Shown piece after piece: positions 28,501-43,500 of a DNA stretch of 64,000 bases. A model generated the notes under the pieces. The model was not told where the DNA came from and made no database searches. It saw only the letters and a list, made by a program, of their open reading frames with translations. Source of the stretch: Nemertoderma westbladi (Eukaryota; Xenacoelomorpha; Nemertodermatida; Nemertodermatidae); NCBI GenBank assembly GCA_032718475.1, contig JAUCBJ010007290.1, positions 62,001-126,000 of the forward strand, in the 5' to 3' direction. Each line of letters starts with the position of its first letter. Position 1 is the stretch's first letter. The translations under genes were made by a program, and so were the position numbers.

Positions 28501-31500
28501 CTAACAATCCGATAAACAATGTCCCACCACACTACATTGTAGGCCCAGCCATACACGTTGAGAATTATCTAACAATCCGATAAACAATGTCCCACCACAC
28601 TACGTTGTAGGCCCAGCCATACACGTTGAGAATTATCTAACAATTCGATAAACAATGTCCCACCACACTACGTTGTAGGCCCAGCCATACACGTTGAGAA
28701 TTATCTAACAATCCGATAAACAATGTCCCACCACACTACGTTGTAGGCCCAGCCATACACGTTGAGAATTATCTAACAATTCGATAAACAATGTCCCACC
28801 ACACTACGTTGTAGGCCCAGCCATACACGTTGAGAATTATCTAACAATCCGATAAACAATGTCCCACCACACTACGTTGTAGGTCCAGCCATACACGTTG
28901 AGAATTATCTAACAATCCGATAAACAATGTCCCACCACACTACATTGTAGGCCCAGCCATACACGTTGAGAATTATCTAACAATCCGATAAACAATGTCC
29001 CACCACACTACGTTGTAGGCCCAGCCATACACGTTGAGAATTATCTAACAATCCGATAAACAATGTCGCCCCACACTACGTTGTAGGCCCAGCCATACAC
29101 GTTGAGAATTATCTAACAATCCGATAAACAATGTCCCACCACACTAAGTTCCAGCCATACACGTTGAGAATTATCTAACAATCCGATAAACAATGTCCCA
29201 CCACACTACGTTGTAGGTCCAGCCATACACGTTGAGAATTATCTAACAATCCGATAAACAATGTCCCACCACACTACATTGTAGGCCCAGCCATACACGT
29301 TGAGAATTCTCTAAGAATCCGAGAAACAATGTCCCACCACACTAAGTTGTAGGCCCAGCCATACACGTTGAGAATTATCTAACAATCCGATAAACAATGT
29401 CCCACCACACTACATTGTAGGCCCAGCCATACACGTTGAGAATTATCTAACAAGATCCGATAAACAATGTCCCACCACACTACATTGTAGGCCCAGCCAT
29501 ACACGTTGAGAATTATCTAACAATTCGATAAACAATGTCCCACAACACTACGTTGTAGGTCCAGCCATACACGTTGAGAATTATCTAACAATCCGATAAA
29601 CAATGTCCCACCACACTATATTGTAGGCCCAGCCATACACGTTGAGAATTCTCTAAGAATCCGAGAAACAATGTCCCACCACACTAAGTTGTAGGCCCAG
29701 CCATACACGTTGAGAATTATCTAACAATCCGATAAACAATGTCCCACCACACTACATTGTAGGCCCAGCCATACACGTTGAGAATTATCTAACAATTCGA
29801 TAAACAATGTCCCACCACACTACATTGTAGGCCCAGTCATACACGTTGAGAATTATCTTACAATTCGATAAACAATGTCCCACCACACTACATTGTAGGC
29901 CCAGCCATACACGTTGAGAATTCTCTAACAATCCGATAAACAATGTCCCACCACACTACATTGTAGGCCCAGCCATACACATTGAGAATTCTCTAACAAT
30001 CCGATAAACAATGTCCCACCACAATACATTGTAGGCCCAGCCATACACGTTGAGAATTCTCTAACAATCCGATAAACTATGTCCCACCACACTACATTGT
30101 AGGCCCAGCCATACACGTTGAGAATTATCTAACAATTCGATAAACAATGTCCCACCACACTACATTGTAGGCCCAGTCATACACGTTGAGAATTCTCTAA
30201 CAATCCGATAAACAATGTCCCACAACACTACGTTGTAGGCCCAGCCATACACGTTGAGAATTCTCTAACAATCCGATAAACAATGTCCCACCACACTACA
30301 TTGTAGGCCCAGCCATACACATTGAGAATTCTCTAACAATCCGATAAACAATGTCCCACCACACTACATTGTAGGCCCAGCCATACACGTTGAGAATTAT
30401 CTAACAATCCGATAAACAATGTCGCCCCACACTACGTTGTAGGCCCAGCCATACACGTTGAGAATTATCTAACAATCCGATAAACAATGTCCCACCACAC
30501 TAAGTTCCAGCCATACACGTTGAGAATTATCTAACAATCCGATAAACAATGTCCCACCATACTACGTTGTAGGTCCAGCCATACACGTTGAGAATTATCT
30601 AACAATCCGATAAACAATGTCCCACCACACTACATTGTAGGCCCAGCCATACACGTTGAGAATTCTCTAAGAATCCGAGAAACAATGTCCCACCACACTA
30701 AGTTGTAGGCCCAGCCATACACGTTGAGAATTATCTAACAATCCGATAAACAATGTCCCACCACACTACATTGTAGGCCCAGCCATACACGTTGAGAATT
30801 ATCTAACAAGATCCGATAAACAATGTCCCACCACACTATATTGTAGGCCCAGCCATACACGTTGAGAATTATCTAACAATTCGATAAACAATGTCCCACC
30901 ACACTACGTTGTAGGTCCAGCCATACACGTTGAGAATTATCTAACAATCCGATAAACAATGTCCCACCACACTATATTGTAGGCCCAGCCATACACGTTG
31001 AGAATTCTCTAAGAATCCGAGAAACAATGTCCCACCACACTAAGTTGTAGGCCCAGCCATACACGTTGAGAATTATCTAACAATCCGATAAACAATGTCC
31101 CACCACACTACATTGTAGGCCCAGCCATACACGTTAAGAATTATCTAACAATTCGATAAACAATGTCCCACCACACTACATTGTAGGCCCAGTCATACAC
31201 GTTGAGAATTATCTTACAATTCGATAAACAATGTCCCACCACACTACATTGTAGGCCCAGCCATACACGTTGAGAATTCTCTAACAATCCGATAAACAAT
31301 GTCCCACCACACTACATTGTAGGCCCAGCCATACACATTGAGAATTCTCTAACAATCCGATAAACAATGTCCCACCACACTACATTGTGGGCCCAGCCAT
31401 ACACGTTGAGAATTCTCTAACAATCCGATAAACAATGTCCCACCACACTACATTGTAGGCCCAGCCATACACGTTGAGAATTATCTAACAATTCGATAAA

Positions 31501-34500
31501 CAATGTCCCACCACACTACATTGTAGGCCCAGCCATGTCCCACCACACTACATTGTAGGCCCAGCCATACACGTTGAGAATTATCTAACAATTCGATAAA
31601 CAATGTCCCACCACACTACATTGTAGGCCCAGCCATACACGTTGAGAATTATCTAACAATCCGATAAACAATGTCCCACCACACTACATTGTAGGCCCAG
31701 CCATACACATTGAGAATTCTCTAACAATCCGATAAACAATGTCCCACCACACTACATTGTAGGCCCAGCCATACACGTTGAGAATTCTCTAACAATCCGA
31801 TAAACAATGTCCCACCACACTACATTGTAGGCCCAGCCATACACGTTGAGAATTCTCTAACAATCCGATAAACAATGTCCCACCACACTACATTGTAGGC
31901 CCAGCCATACACGTTGAGAATTATCTAACAATTCGATAAACAATGTCCCACCACACTACATTGTAGGCCCAGTCATACACGTTGAGAATTATCTAACAAT
32001 TCGATAAACAATGTCCCACCACACTACATTGTAGGCCCAGCCATACACGTAGAGAATTCTCTAACAATCCGATAAACAATGTCCCACCACACTACATTGT
32101 AGGCCCAGCCATACACATTGATATTCTCTAACAATCCGATAAACAATGTCCCACCACACTACATTGTAGGCCCAGCCATACACGTTGAGAATTCTCTAAC
32201 AATCCGATAAACAATGTCCCACCACACTACATTGTAGGCCCAGCCATACACGTTGAGAATTATCTAACAATTCGATAAACAATGTCCCACCACACTACAT
32301 TGTAGGCCCAGTCATACACGTTGAGAATTCTCTAACAATCCGATAAACAATGTCCCACAACACTACGTTGTAGGCCCAGCCATACACGTTGAGAATTCTC
32401 TAACAATCCGATAAACAATGTCCCACCACACTACATTGTAGGCCCAGCCATACACATTGAGAATTCTCTAACAATCCGATAAACAATGTCCCACCACACT
32501 ACATTGTAGGCCCAGCCATACACGTTGAGAATTCTCTAACAATCCGATAAACAATGTCCCACCACACTACATTGTAGGCCCAGCCATACACGTTGAGAAT
32601 TCTCTAACAATCCGATAAACAATGTCCCACCACACTACATTGTAGGCCCAGCCATACACGTTGAGAATTCTCTAACAATCCGATAAACAATGTCCCACCA
32701 CACTACATTATAGGCCCAGCCATACACATTGAGAATTCTCTAACAATCCGATAAACAATGTCCCACCACACTACATTGTAGGCCCAGCCATACACGTTGA
32801 GAATTATCTAACAATCCGATAAACAATGTCCCACCACACTACATTGTAGGCCCAGCCATACATGTTGAGAATTCTCTAACAATCCGATAAACAATATCCC
32901 ACCACACTACATTGTAGGCCCAGCCATACACGTTGAGAATTCTCTAACAATCCGATAGACAATGTCCCACCACACTACATTGTAGGCCCAGCCATACACG
33001 TTGAGAATTATCTAACAAGATCCGATAAACAATATCCCACCACACTACATTGTAGGCCCAGCCATACACATTGAGAATTATCTAACAATCCGATAAACAA
33101 TGTCCCACCACACTAAGTTGTAGGCCCAGCCATACACGTTGAGAATTATCTAACAAGATCCGATAAACAATGTCCCACCACACTACATTGTAGGCCCAGC
33201 CATACACGTTGAGAATTCTTTAACAATCCGATAGACAATGTCCCACCACACTACATTGTAGGCCCAGCCATACACGTTGAGAATTCTCTAACAATCCGAT
33301 AGACAATGTCCCACCACACTACATTGTAGGCCCAGCCATACACGTTGAGAATTATCTAACAAGATCCGATAAACAATATCCCACCACACTACATTGTAGG
33401 CCCAGCCATACACATTGAGAATTATCTAACAATCCGATAAACAATGTCCCACCACACTAAGTTGTAGGCCCAGCCATACACGTTGAGAATTATCTAACAA
33501 GATCCGATAAACAATGTCCCACCACACTACATTGTAGGCCCAGCCATACACGTTGAGAATTCTTTAACAATCCGATAGACAATGTCCCACCACACTACAT
33601 TGTAGGCCCAGCCATACACGTTGAGAATTCTCTAACAATCCGATAGACAATGTCCCACCACACTACATTGTAGGCCCAGCCATACACGTTGAGAATTATC
33701 TAACAAGATCCGATAAACAATATCCCACCACACTACATTGTAGGCCCAGCCATACACATTGAGAATTATCTAACAATCCGATAAACAATGTCCCACCACA
33801 CTAAGTTGTAGGCCCAGCCATACACGTTGAGAATTATCTAACAAGATCCGATAAACAATGTCCCACCACACTACATTGTAGGCCCAGCCATACACGTTGA
33901 GAATTCTTTAACAATCCGATAGACAATGTCCCACCACACTACATTGTAGGCCCAGCCATACACGTTGAGAATTATCTAACAAGATCCGATAAACAATGTC
34001 CCACCACACTACGTTGTAGGTCCAGCCATACACGTTGAGAATTCTTTAACAATCCGATAGACAATGTCCCACCACACTACATTGTAGGCCCAGCCATACA
34101 CGTTGAGAATTATCTAACAAGATCCGATAAACAATGTCCCACCACACTACATTGTAGGCCCAGCCATACACGTTGCGCATTCTCTAACGATCTGACTATG
34201 AAATATTCGAGTGGATGGAAATTCAAAACATATTAAATGACATTAGGTTTATTCTTATAGTTTCCGTTGTACTTATCTATAATAAGAACTGCCTTGTTAT
34301 GTGTATATTTATCTACCTGAAGACGAATTAATAATTCGAAACGCATCGTAATGTCATTTTATTGTTTTAATTTATTAACATTGTTGACACGATGTTCAAA
34401 CTCTTTGCTACTCTCGCATTACCGGTACAAACTATCAGAATACTTACAGGGCTGGTTGTTTGGTGAGACAATATCCGATACAAGCGTCATCATTTCCTTC

Positions 34501-37500
34501 CTCAGTTAAACATTTGGGGTGAAGAGTTTGCACGGATTTACAGAACTGGCCACAAGTATATGCACAAGGCTCGTAATGTGCACTGCTGTCAGAACAGATC
34601 GGGGCTGAAAGAGGTTAAAACGACGCCAAATCAAAATTATTATTGAATTAGAGAATCTTTTTGGCTCATTAAGACAGGGATTATATCTGTTCACCACCAT
34701 GGGTGATCTACCACAGTAAACCCTTTCACTCTGTTTCCTAATGGTATGCCTGTTCACCACCATGGGTAATCTTCCACAGTAAACCCTCTCACTCTGTTTC
34801 CTAAAGGAATGCCGGTTCATCACCATGGGTGATCTTCCACAGTAAACCCTTCCACTCTGTTTCTTAAATGAATGCCTGTTCACCATCATGGGTGATCTCC
34901 CACAGTAAACCCTTTCACTCTGTGTCGTAAAGGAATGCCTGTTCACCACGATGGGTGATCTTCCACAGTAAACCCTTTCACTATGTGTCCTAAAGGAATG
35001 CATGTTCACCACCATGGGTGATCTTCCACAGTAAACCCTCTCACTCTGTGTCCTAAAGTAATGCCTGTTCACCACCATGGGTGATCTTCCACAGTAAACC
35101 CTTCCACTCTGTGTCCTAAAGGAATGCCTGTGTTCACCACCATGGGTAATCTTCCACAGTAAACCCTTTCACTCTGTTTCCTAATGGAATGCCTGTTCAC
35201 CACCATGGGTAATCTCCCACAGTAACCCCTTTCACTCTGTGTCCTAAGGAATGCCTGTTCACCACCATGGGTGATCTTCCACAGTAAACCCTCTCACTCT
35301 GTGTCCTAAAGGAATGCCTGTTCACCACCATGGGTGATCTTCCACAGTAAACCCTTCCACTCTGTGTCCTAAAGGAATGCCTGTTCACCACCATGGGTAA
35401 TCTTCCACAGTAAACCCTTTCACTCTGTGTCCTAAAGGAATGCCTGTTCACCACCATGGGTAATCTTCCACAGTAAACCCTTCCACTCTGTTTCCTAAAG
35501 GAATGCCTGTTCACCACCATGGGTGATCTTCCACAGTACACCCTTCCACTCTGTGTCCTAAAGGAATGCCTGTTCACCACCATGGGTGATCTTCCACAGT
35601 AAACCCCTTCACTCTGTGTCCTAAAGGAATGCCCATTCACCACCATGGGTGATATTCCACAGTAAACCCTTTCAATCTGTGTCCTAAAGGAATGCCTGTT
35701 CACTATCATGGGTGATCTTCCATAGTAAGCCCTTCCACTCTGTGTCCTAAAGGAATGTCTGTTCACCACCCACTATGGGTGATTTTCCACTATAAAAACC
35801 TCCCACTTTGTTACCTATAGGAATTCACGTTCACCACCATGGGTGATCTTCCACAGTAAACCCTTTCACTCTGTGTCCTAAATGAATGCCTGTTCACCAC
35901 CATGGGTGATATTCCACAGTAAACCCTTTCAATCTGTGTCCTAAAGGAATGCCTGTTCACTATCATGGGTGATCTTCCATAGTAAGCCCTTCCACTCTGT
36001 GTCCTAAAGGAATGCCTGTTCACCACCCACTATGGGTGATTTTCCACTATAAAAACCTCCCACTTTGTTACCTAAAGGAATGCCTGTTCACTACCATGGG
36101 TGATCTTCCACAGTAAACCTCTCCCACTTTGTCCAAAAGGAATGCCTATTCACCACAATGGGTGATCTTCCACAGTAAACCCTTCCACTCTGCTCCCTAA
36201 AGGAATGCCTGTACACTACCATGGGTGATCTTCCACAGTAAACCCTTTCACTCTGTGTCCTAAAGGAATGCCTATTCACCACCATGGGTGATCTTCCACA
36301 TTAAACCCTTTCACTCTGTGTCCTAAATGAATACCTGTTCACCACTATGGGTGATCTTCCACAGTAAACCCTTCCACTCTGTGTCCTAAAGGAATGCCTG
36401 TTCACTACCATGGGTGAACTTCCACAGTAAACCCTTCCACTCTGTGTCCTAAAGGAATGCCTGTTCACTAACATGGGTGATCTTCCACAGTAAACCCTTC
36501 CACTCTGTGTCCTAAAGGAATGCCTGTTCACCACCATGGGTGATCTTCCACAGTAAACCCTTTCACTCTGTGTCCTAAAAGAATGCCTGTTCACCACCCA
36601 CCATGGATGATCTTCCACTGTAAAAACCTCCCACTTTGTTACCTAAAGGAATACCTGTTCACCACCATGGCTGATCTTCCACAGTAAACCCTGCCACTCT
36701 GTTTCCAAAATGAATGCCTGTTCACCACCATGGGTGACCTTCCGCATTAAACCCTTTCACTCTGTTCCCTAAAGGAAGGCCTGTTCATCACTATGGGTGA
36801 CCTTCCGCAGTAAACCCTTTCACTCTGTTCCCTAAATGAAGGCCTGTTCACCACTATGGGTGACCTTCCGCAGTAAACCAATCCACTCTGTTTCCTAAAT
36901 GAATGCCTGTTCACCACCATTGGTGACCTTCCGCATTAAACCCTTTCACTCTGTTCCCTAAATGAAGGCCTGTTCACCACTATGGGTGACCTGCCGCAGT
37001 AAACCAATCCACTCTGTTTCTTAAATGAATGCCTGTTCACCACCATTGGTGACCTTCCGCATTAAACCCTTTCACTCTGTTCCCTAAAGGAAGGCCTGTT
37101 CATCACTATGGGTGACCTTCCGCAGTAAACCCTTTCACTCTGTTCCCTAAATGAAGGCCTGTTCACCACTATGGGTGACCTGCCGCAGTAAACCAATCCA
37201 CTCTGTTTCTTAAATGAATGCCTGTTCACCACCATTGGTGACCTTCCGCATTAAACCCTTTCACTCTGTTTCCTAAAGGAAGGCCTGTTCATCACTATGG
37301 GTGACCTTCCGCAGTAAACCCTTTCACTCTGTTCCCTAAATGAAGGCCTGTTCACCACTATGGGTGACCTTCCGCAGTAAACCAATCCACTCTGTTTCCT
37401 AAATGAATGCCTGTTCACCACCATTGGTGACCTTCCGCATTAAACCCTTTCACTCTGTTCCCTAAATGAAGGCCTGTTCACCACTATGGGTGACCTTCCG

Positions 37501-40500
37501 CAGTAAACCCTTTTCACTCTGTTCCCTAAAGGAAGGCCGGTTCACCACCATGGGTGACCTTCCGCATTGAACACTTTCACTCTGTTCCCTAAAGGAAGGC
37601 CTGTTCACCACTATGGGTGACCTTCCGCAGTAAACCCTTTCACTCTGTTCCCTTAAGGAAGGCCTGTTCACCACTATGGGTGATCTTCCACAGTAAACCA
37701 ATCCACTCTGTTCCCTAAAGGAAAGCCGGTTCACCACCATGGGTGACCTTCCGCATTGAACACTTTCACTCTGTTCCCTTAAGGAAGGCCTGTTCACCAC
37801 TATGGGTGATCTTCCACAGTAAACCAATCCACTCTGTTCCCTAAAGGAAAGCCGGTTCACCACCATGGGTGACCTTCCGCATTGAACACATTCACTCTGT
37901 TCCCTAAAGGAAGGCCTGTTCACCACTATGGGTGACCTTCCGCAGTAAACCCTTTCACTCTGTTCCCTTAAGGAAGGCCTGTTCACCACTATGGGTGATC
38001 TTCCACAGTAAACCAATCCACTCTGTTCCCTAAAGGAAAGCCGGTTCACCACCATGGGTGACCTTCCGCATTGAACACTTTCACTCTGTTCCCTAAAGGA
38101 AGGCCTGTTCACCACTATGGGTGACCTTCCGCAGTAAACCCTTTCACTCTGTTCCCTTAAGGAAGGCCTGTTCACCACTATGGGTGATCTTCCACAGTAA
38201 ACCAATCCACTCTGTTCCCTAAAGGAAAGCCGGTTCACCACCATGGGTGACCTTCCGCATTGAACACTTTCACTCTGTTCCCTAAAGGAAGGCCTGTTCA
38301 CCACTATGGGTGACCTTCCGCAGTAAACCCTTTCACTCTGTTCCCTTAAGGAAGGCCTGTTCACCACTATGGGTGATCTTCCACAGTAAACCAATCCACT
38401 CTGTTTCCTAAAGGAATGCCTGTTCACCACCGTGGGTGATCTTCCACAGTAAACCAATCCACTCTGTTCCCTAAAGGAAAGCCGGTTCACCACCATGGGT
38501 GACCTTCCGCATTGAACACTTTCACTCTGTTCCCTAAAGGAAGGCCTGTTCACCACTATGGGTGACCTTACGCAGTAAACCCTTTCACTCTGTTCCCTTA
38601 AGGAAGGCCTGTTCACCACTATGGGTGATCTTCCACAGTAAACCAATCCACTCTGTTCCCTAAAGGAAAGCCGGTTCACCACCATGGGTGACCTTCCGCA
38701 TTGAACACTTTCACTCTGTTCCCTAAAGGAAGGCCTGTTCACCACTATGGGTGATCTTCCGCAGTAAACCCTTTCACTCTGTTCCCTTAAGGAAGGCCTG
38801 TTCACCACTATGGGTGATCTTCCACAGTAAACCAATCCACTCTGTTCCCTAAAGGAAAGCCGGTTCACCACCATGGGTGACCTTCCGCATTGAACACTTT
38901 CACTCTGTTCCCTAAAGGAAGGCCTGTTCACCACTATGGGTGATCTTCCGCAGTAAACCCTTTCACTCTGTTCCCTTAAGGAAGGCCTGTTCACCACTAT
39001 GGGTGATCTTCCACAGTAAACCAATCCACTCTGTTCCCTAAAGGAAAGCCGGTTCACCACCATGGGTGACCTTCCGCATTGAACACTTTCACTCTGTTCC
39101 CTAAAGGAAGGCCTGTTCACCACTATGGGTGATCTTCCACAGTAAACCAATCCACTCTGTTTCCTAAAGGAATGCCTGTTCACCACCGTGGGTGATCTTC
39201 CACAGTAAACCAATCCACTCTGTTCCCTAAAGGAAAGCCGGTTCACCACCATGGGTGACCTTCCGCATTGAACACTTTCACTCTGTTCCCTAAAGGAAGG
39301 CCTGTTCACCACTATGGGTGACCTTACGCAGTAAACCCTTTCACTCTGTTCCCTTAAGGAAGGCCTGTTCACCACTATGGGTGATCTTCCACAGTAAACC
39401 AATCCACTCTGTTCCCTAAAGGAAAGCCGGTTCACCACCATGGGTGACCTTCCGCATTGAACACTTTCACTCTGTTCCCTAAAGGAAGGCCTGTTCACCA
39501 CTATGGGTGATCTTCCACAGTAAACCCTTTCACTCAGTGTCCTATGTTTACTTGGTTCCCGTTTACCGTTTACCTTTGGTGGCTAGTCGGCAGCATTCAG
39601 TGCATTTATATGGAACGAAGCAGGGCATCATGATTGGCAGCCCAGGAATACCACCATTAGATCAAGATGATAATTATTGTCTACAACTAAACATTTGAAT
39701 GCTAAATAATTAAATGAAATTAAATAATTTTAATAGCAATCTAAACTGAGTTCGCTACTGAGGTTTTCGAGGTCGCTGATTTCATTTCTGGTATCTGTTT
39801 TCATGCTTGCCAAATTCTTGTCTGTCTGTATGTCTGTCTGTGTCTGTCTGTATATATATATTCAAAATTATTTTCACATTTTCTATATTTATATTTAAAT
39901 GAAGTTACTAAAATAGTTAGATCATAAAAATTACCAAAAAGACATTATTTCTTCATTAAATTAATATAAATTTTGATTTTTTATGTAATCATGCCTTCCG
40001 TAGTAAAATCTTCATATCTTAAAAACTAATCAAGCTGAGAACTAATAACTTTCATATTCGGAATCACCATTAAATTCTACACAAAAATCGCACAAAAAAA
40101 TTATTTTCACTTTTTTGACCAAAAGAAGGTCATTTAGATTTAGATTAATTTACACCTGATGACGAATTAAATATTCGAAACGCGTTGTGTTTTATTAAAT
40201 TAATAATATGCTTATTAATTTCGTAATGTTTTATATTCTTACCTGGAGATGTTGTCGAGGGTGGTGGTAGTGTCGCAGGAGTTGGTGTTGTTGGACAGGG
40301 ACAATAAAAGCTAATAGCATAGTCTAGACAATGTTTCGATGTCTGATCTTCACCTTTACATATGAGACCTGTGGGATAATTTTTAAACACAAATAATGAC
40401 CAAGATCTATGACATACATACTCCACAATCCATCCATTCAACCTCACATTCATACAAGGAATATTGTGTCGTAATTCAGTGACATCCTCAGTCCTCACCG

Positions 40501-43500
40501 CCCAATTTTTTTTCTACAAATTGTATCTTAAATGGTGTCTTAAATCTGAAAACCGCTATTTAATAGCTCTTTTTGTTTTCAAGTTATAACAATTTCCATT
40601 TAGGGAATCCTATTGAAATTACTATTACTATGTATAATGAAAGGTCGATTATCTCCAAATATTTTTTGTATGAAATTGACAACTTCAAAATCCTACAACT
40701 TCCACAATTTTTGAGCAATTAGTCTGAAAATATCTGCGGGTGTCTATAGAACCACCCTGCATAAACAACTTTTTTAAATATTTTTTGTTAATAAAATGTA
40801 ATACTATTTAAAACAAACCTAAAAAATTAGCATATATTTGCAGCGCCTCCTAGCGGTGCAGAATTATTTTCACAAAATTTCGTCTAATAGTTATGTTGCC
40901 CCATCTTTGATCTATCATATAAAAAAACTTTCATGTGATTAAATTCAAAACTGCAAAAGCCTTAGGGTTTCAAGCGCATCCAGGTTATTTGTATTGTTAA
41001 CTAATATTAAATAGCGAAAAATAAACTTTTTCTTAACTGTCATGTAGAATACCATCTTAGGTACCTATATTCAAAATTATATCCAAAACCAAACAATTCT
41101 GAAACGTTGAGAGTGATAAATCGAAGACTTGTCCGAAAATAGTGTGCCCCCCCCCCCCCCCCCCCCCCCCTTAAGCGTAGCAAAAAACACATATAAGTTA
41201 AGAAAGCAAATGGGGTAGCTCTATCAAAAATGGATACAACCTGGAAAATAGATCTAACCAGGCACCTGAAGACTAAGTTCTTTCGAGCCACAGTGGAAAA
41301 TGTACTTTTACAGACAAACCGTCAGACAGACATATTAGAATAATCGAACATTACAACTGATGTCGGAAATGAAATCCGACCCCGGAATTTATTATTACAC
41401 CCATATTGATTATTTTAGTGAAGTGGCATGAAGCCATACATCTTAGCCCTCAGTTCTACCAACGGACTTCCTAGCTACATTAGAACTCACGCTATCTAAT
41501 CTAGCTTCTCATTAGTACGATGTAGTTATTACAGGTGACATTAATTAATGTAAACCTTCTAAAACAGGATACGATCTCCAATTCATATATCAACCTTCGA
41601 AACTCTTACGGATTTAATCAATTAATTAACCATCCCACTCGCATTTTCCACAGTGAACGCCCCAATCCAACCATCCATAAGGGTTCAACCCTTATGCAGT
41701 AAACATCTACCGAAAAAATTTGTAACTCCCAGAAAAAATATTTCGAAGCCTTGGATGACTTAAAGTCTAATAAATTGCACAATAAACAAAAATAAACTTC
41801 ATCGTAGTCTTCCACTGTAGAAGTAGAATACTTATTACTCTATCTAGACCCAGAAAATAATATCCTACTTATCAAAATATAAGATCTTATCTAAATGTCA
41901 ATATGGATTTCGCCCTAAATCTACCACTACTCACGCTCTCCTCTCCGTTATTGAAAATTTACATAAGTATCTCGACCAAAAACTATCATCCTGTGCGATC
42001 TAGATTAACGAAAAGCACAATTCTCAATCCTACTTAACAAACTGAACGCGAACGGTATCCGTGGTATTCCTCTTAAACTAATTACTAGTTTCTTAAATTC
42101 CAGAACACAATTTATATCTGTAAATAATATCTGCTCGTCGCTATTACCGTTAACATGTCGGGTCCCACAAGGAAGCTTCGGCTTGTTGGATAATAACTGG
42201 GGTGTTACTGGTACAATATCGACGGAGACACCTTTTTTAAAAGTAGCTAAAGAATGAAAGCAAAAATAAAAATTCTGGCTCACCCAGCAAGGAGGAGGGA
42301 GGTGAAACTATTTATATTTTAAATTTAATGCAAATCCAATTAAAATTTGTAGAAAAATTTAAGGGGGGGGGGGGGGGGGGGGCGTGGCAGGTCTCTGAAT
42401 TATGACGCTATATTCCAGGACATGGTGCATGATGATAAGACAAATATAATTAATTAAACACCACAGTACAAGTATAAGATAAATACTATAAATAGGCTAC
42501 ACACCGGTACTGAAGTCTTCCCAATTACATACCTTCCTCTGCATTGCATTTTACTGTTTGAGTTGTTGAATCAGCACTGATGTTGCTGTTAGCTACAATG
42601 CATCTTGCTTGCGATGGATATTTACAAAAGCCGTGTATACTTTGTAGCTCGTAAACAACCTCAATGTCACTGGGGCTGTCTGGATCTGAGTGACTGTTAT
42701 AAAATGGAGTCCAACTATCGCATCCTGGAGTTATCGTAGGTAAGACGGTATTAGGACCCTGTGATGTTGTGGATTCAGGTGTTGGTGTGGGTAGTGATGT
42801 TGTGGATTCAGGTGTTGGTGTGGGTAATGATGTTGTGGACTCAGGTGTTGGTGTGGGTAGTGATGTTGTGGACTCAGGTGTTGGTGTGGGTAATGATGTT
42901 GTGGACTCAGGTGTTGGTGTGGGTAATGATGTTGTGGACTCAGGTGTTGGTGTGGGTAATGATGTTGTGGACTCAGGTGTTGGTGTGGGTAATGATGTTG
43001 TGGACTCAGGTGTTGGTGTGGGTAATGATGTTGTGGACTCAGGTGTTGGTGTGGGTAGTGATGTTGTGGACTCAGGTGTTGGTGTGGGTAATGATGTTGT
43101 GGACTCAGGTGTTGGTGTGGGTAGTGATGTTGTGGACTCAGGTGTTGGTGTGGGTAATGATGTTGTGGACTCGGGTGTTGGTGTGGGTAATGATGTTGTG
43201 GACTCGGGTGTTGGTGTGGGTAATGATGTTGTGGACTCGGGTGTTGGTGTGGGTAATGATGTTGTGGACTCAGGTTTTGGTGTGGGTAATGATGTTGTGG
43301 ACTCAGGTGTTGGTGTGGGTAATGATGTTGTGGACTCAGGTGTTGGTGTGGGTAATGATGTTGTGGACTCAGGTGTTGGTGTGGGTAATGATGTTGTGGA
43401 CTCAAGTGTTGGTGTGGGTAATGATGTTGTGGACTCAGGTGTTGGTGTGGGTAATTCGGTAGTAGTCGTACATGGGTGGCCGACGCATTCAATCCTGTGT

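Noticed and set aside
25350-30116. Two identical 63-codon minus-strand frames as duplicated small genes
   Set aside because: Both are pieces of the 68-bp array; their identity reflects a segmental duplication of the array.
24009-34195. CRISPR-like regularly spaced repeats
   Set aside because: Units are contiguous, with no unique spacers and no cas genes, and the DNA is plainly eukaryotic.
39540-39690. Cys-containing minus-strand reading ([14 protein letters not shown]) as an extra exon
   Set aside because: A stop lies just upstream in the same frame with no usable acceptor after it, and exons 11 and 12 already join in phase.
40369-40498. In-frame upstream extension of exon 11
   Set aside because: The WxxW domain of exon 10 continues exactly at the acceptor at 40368 with matching phase. 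The extension would break the conserved KCN-x-GLxC spacing.
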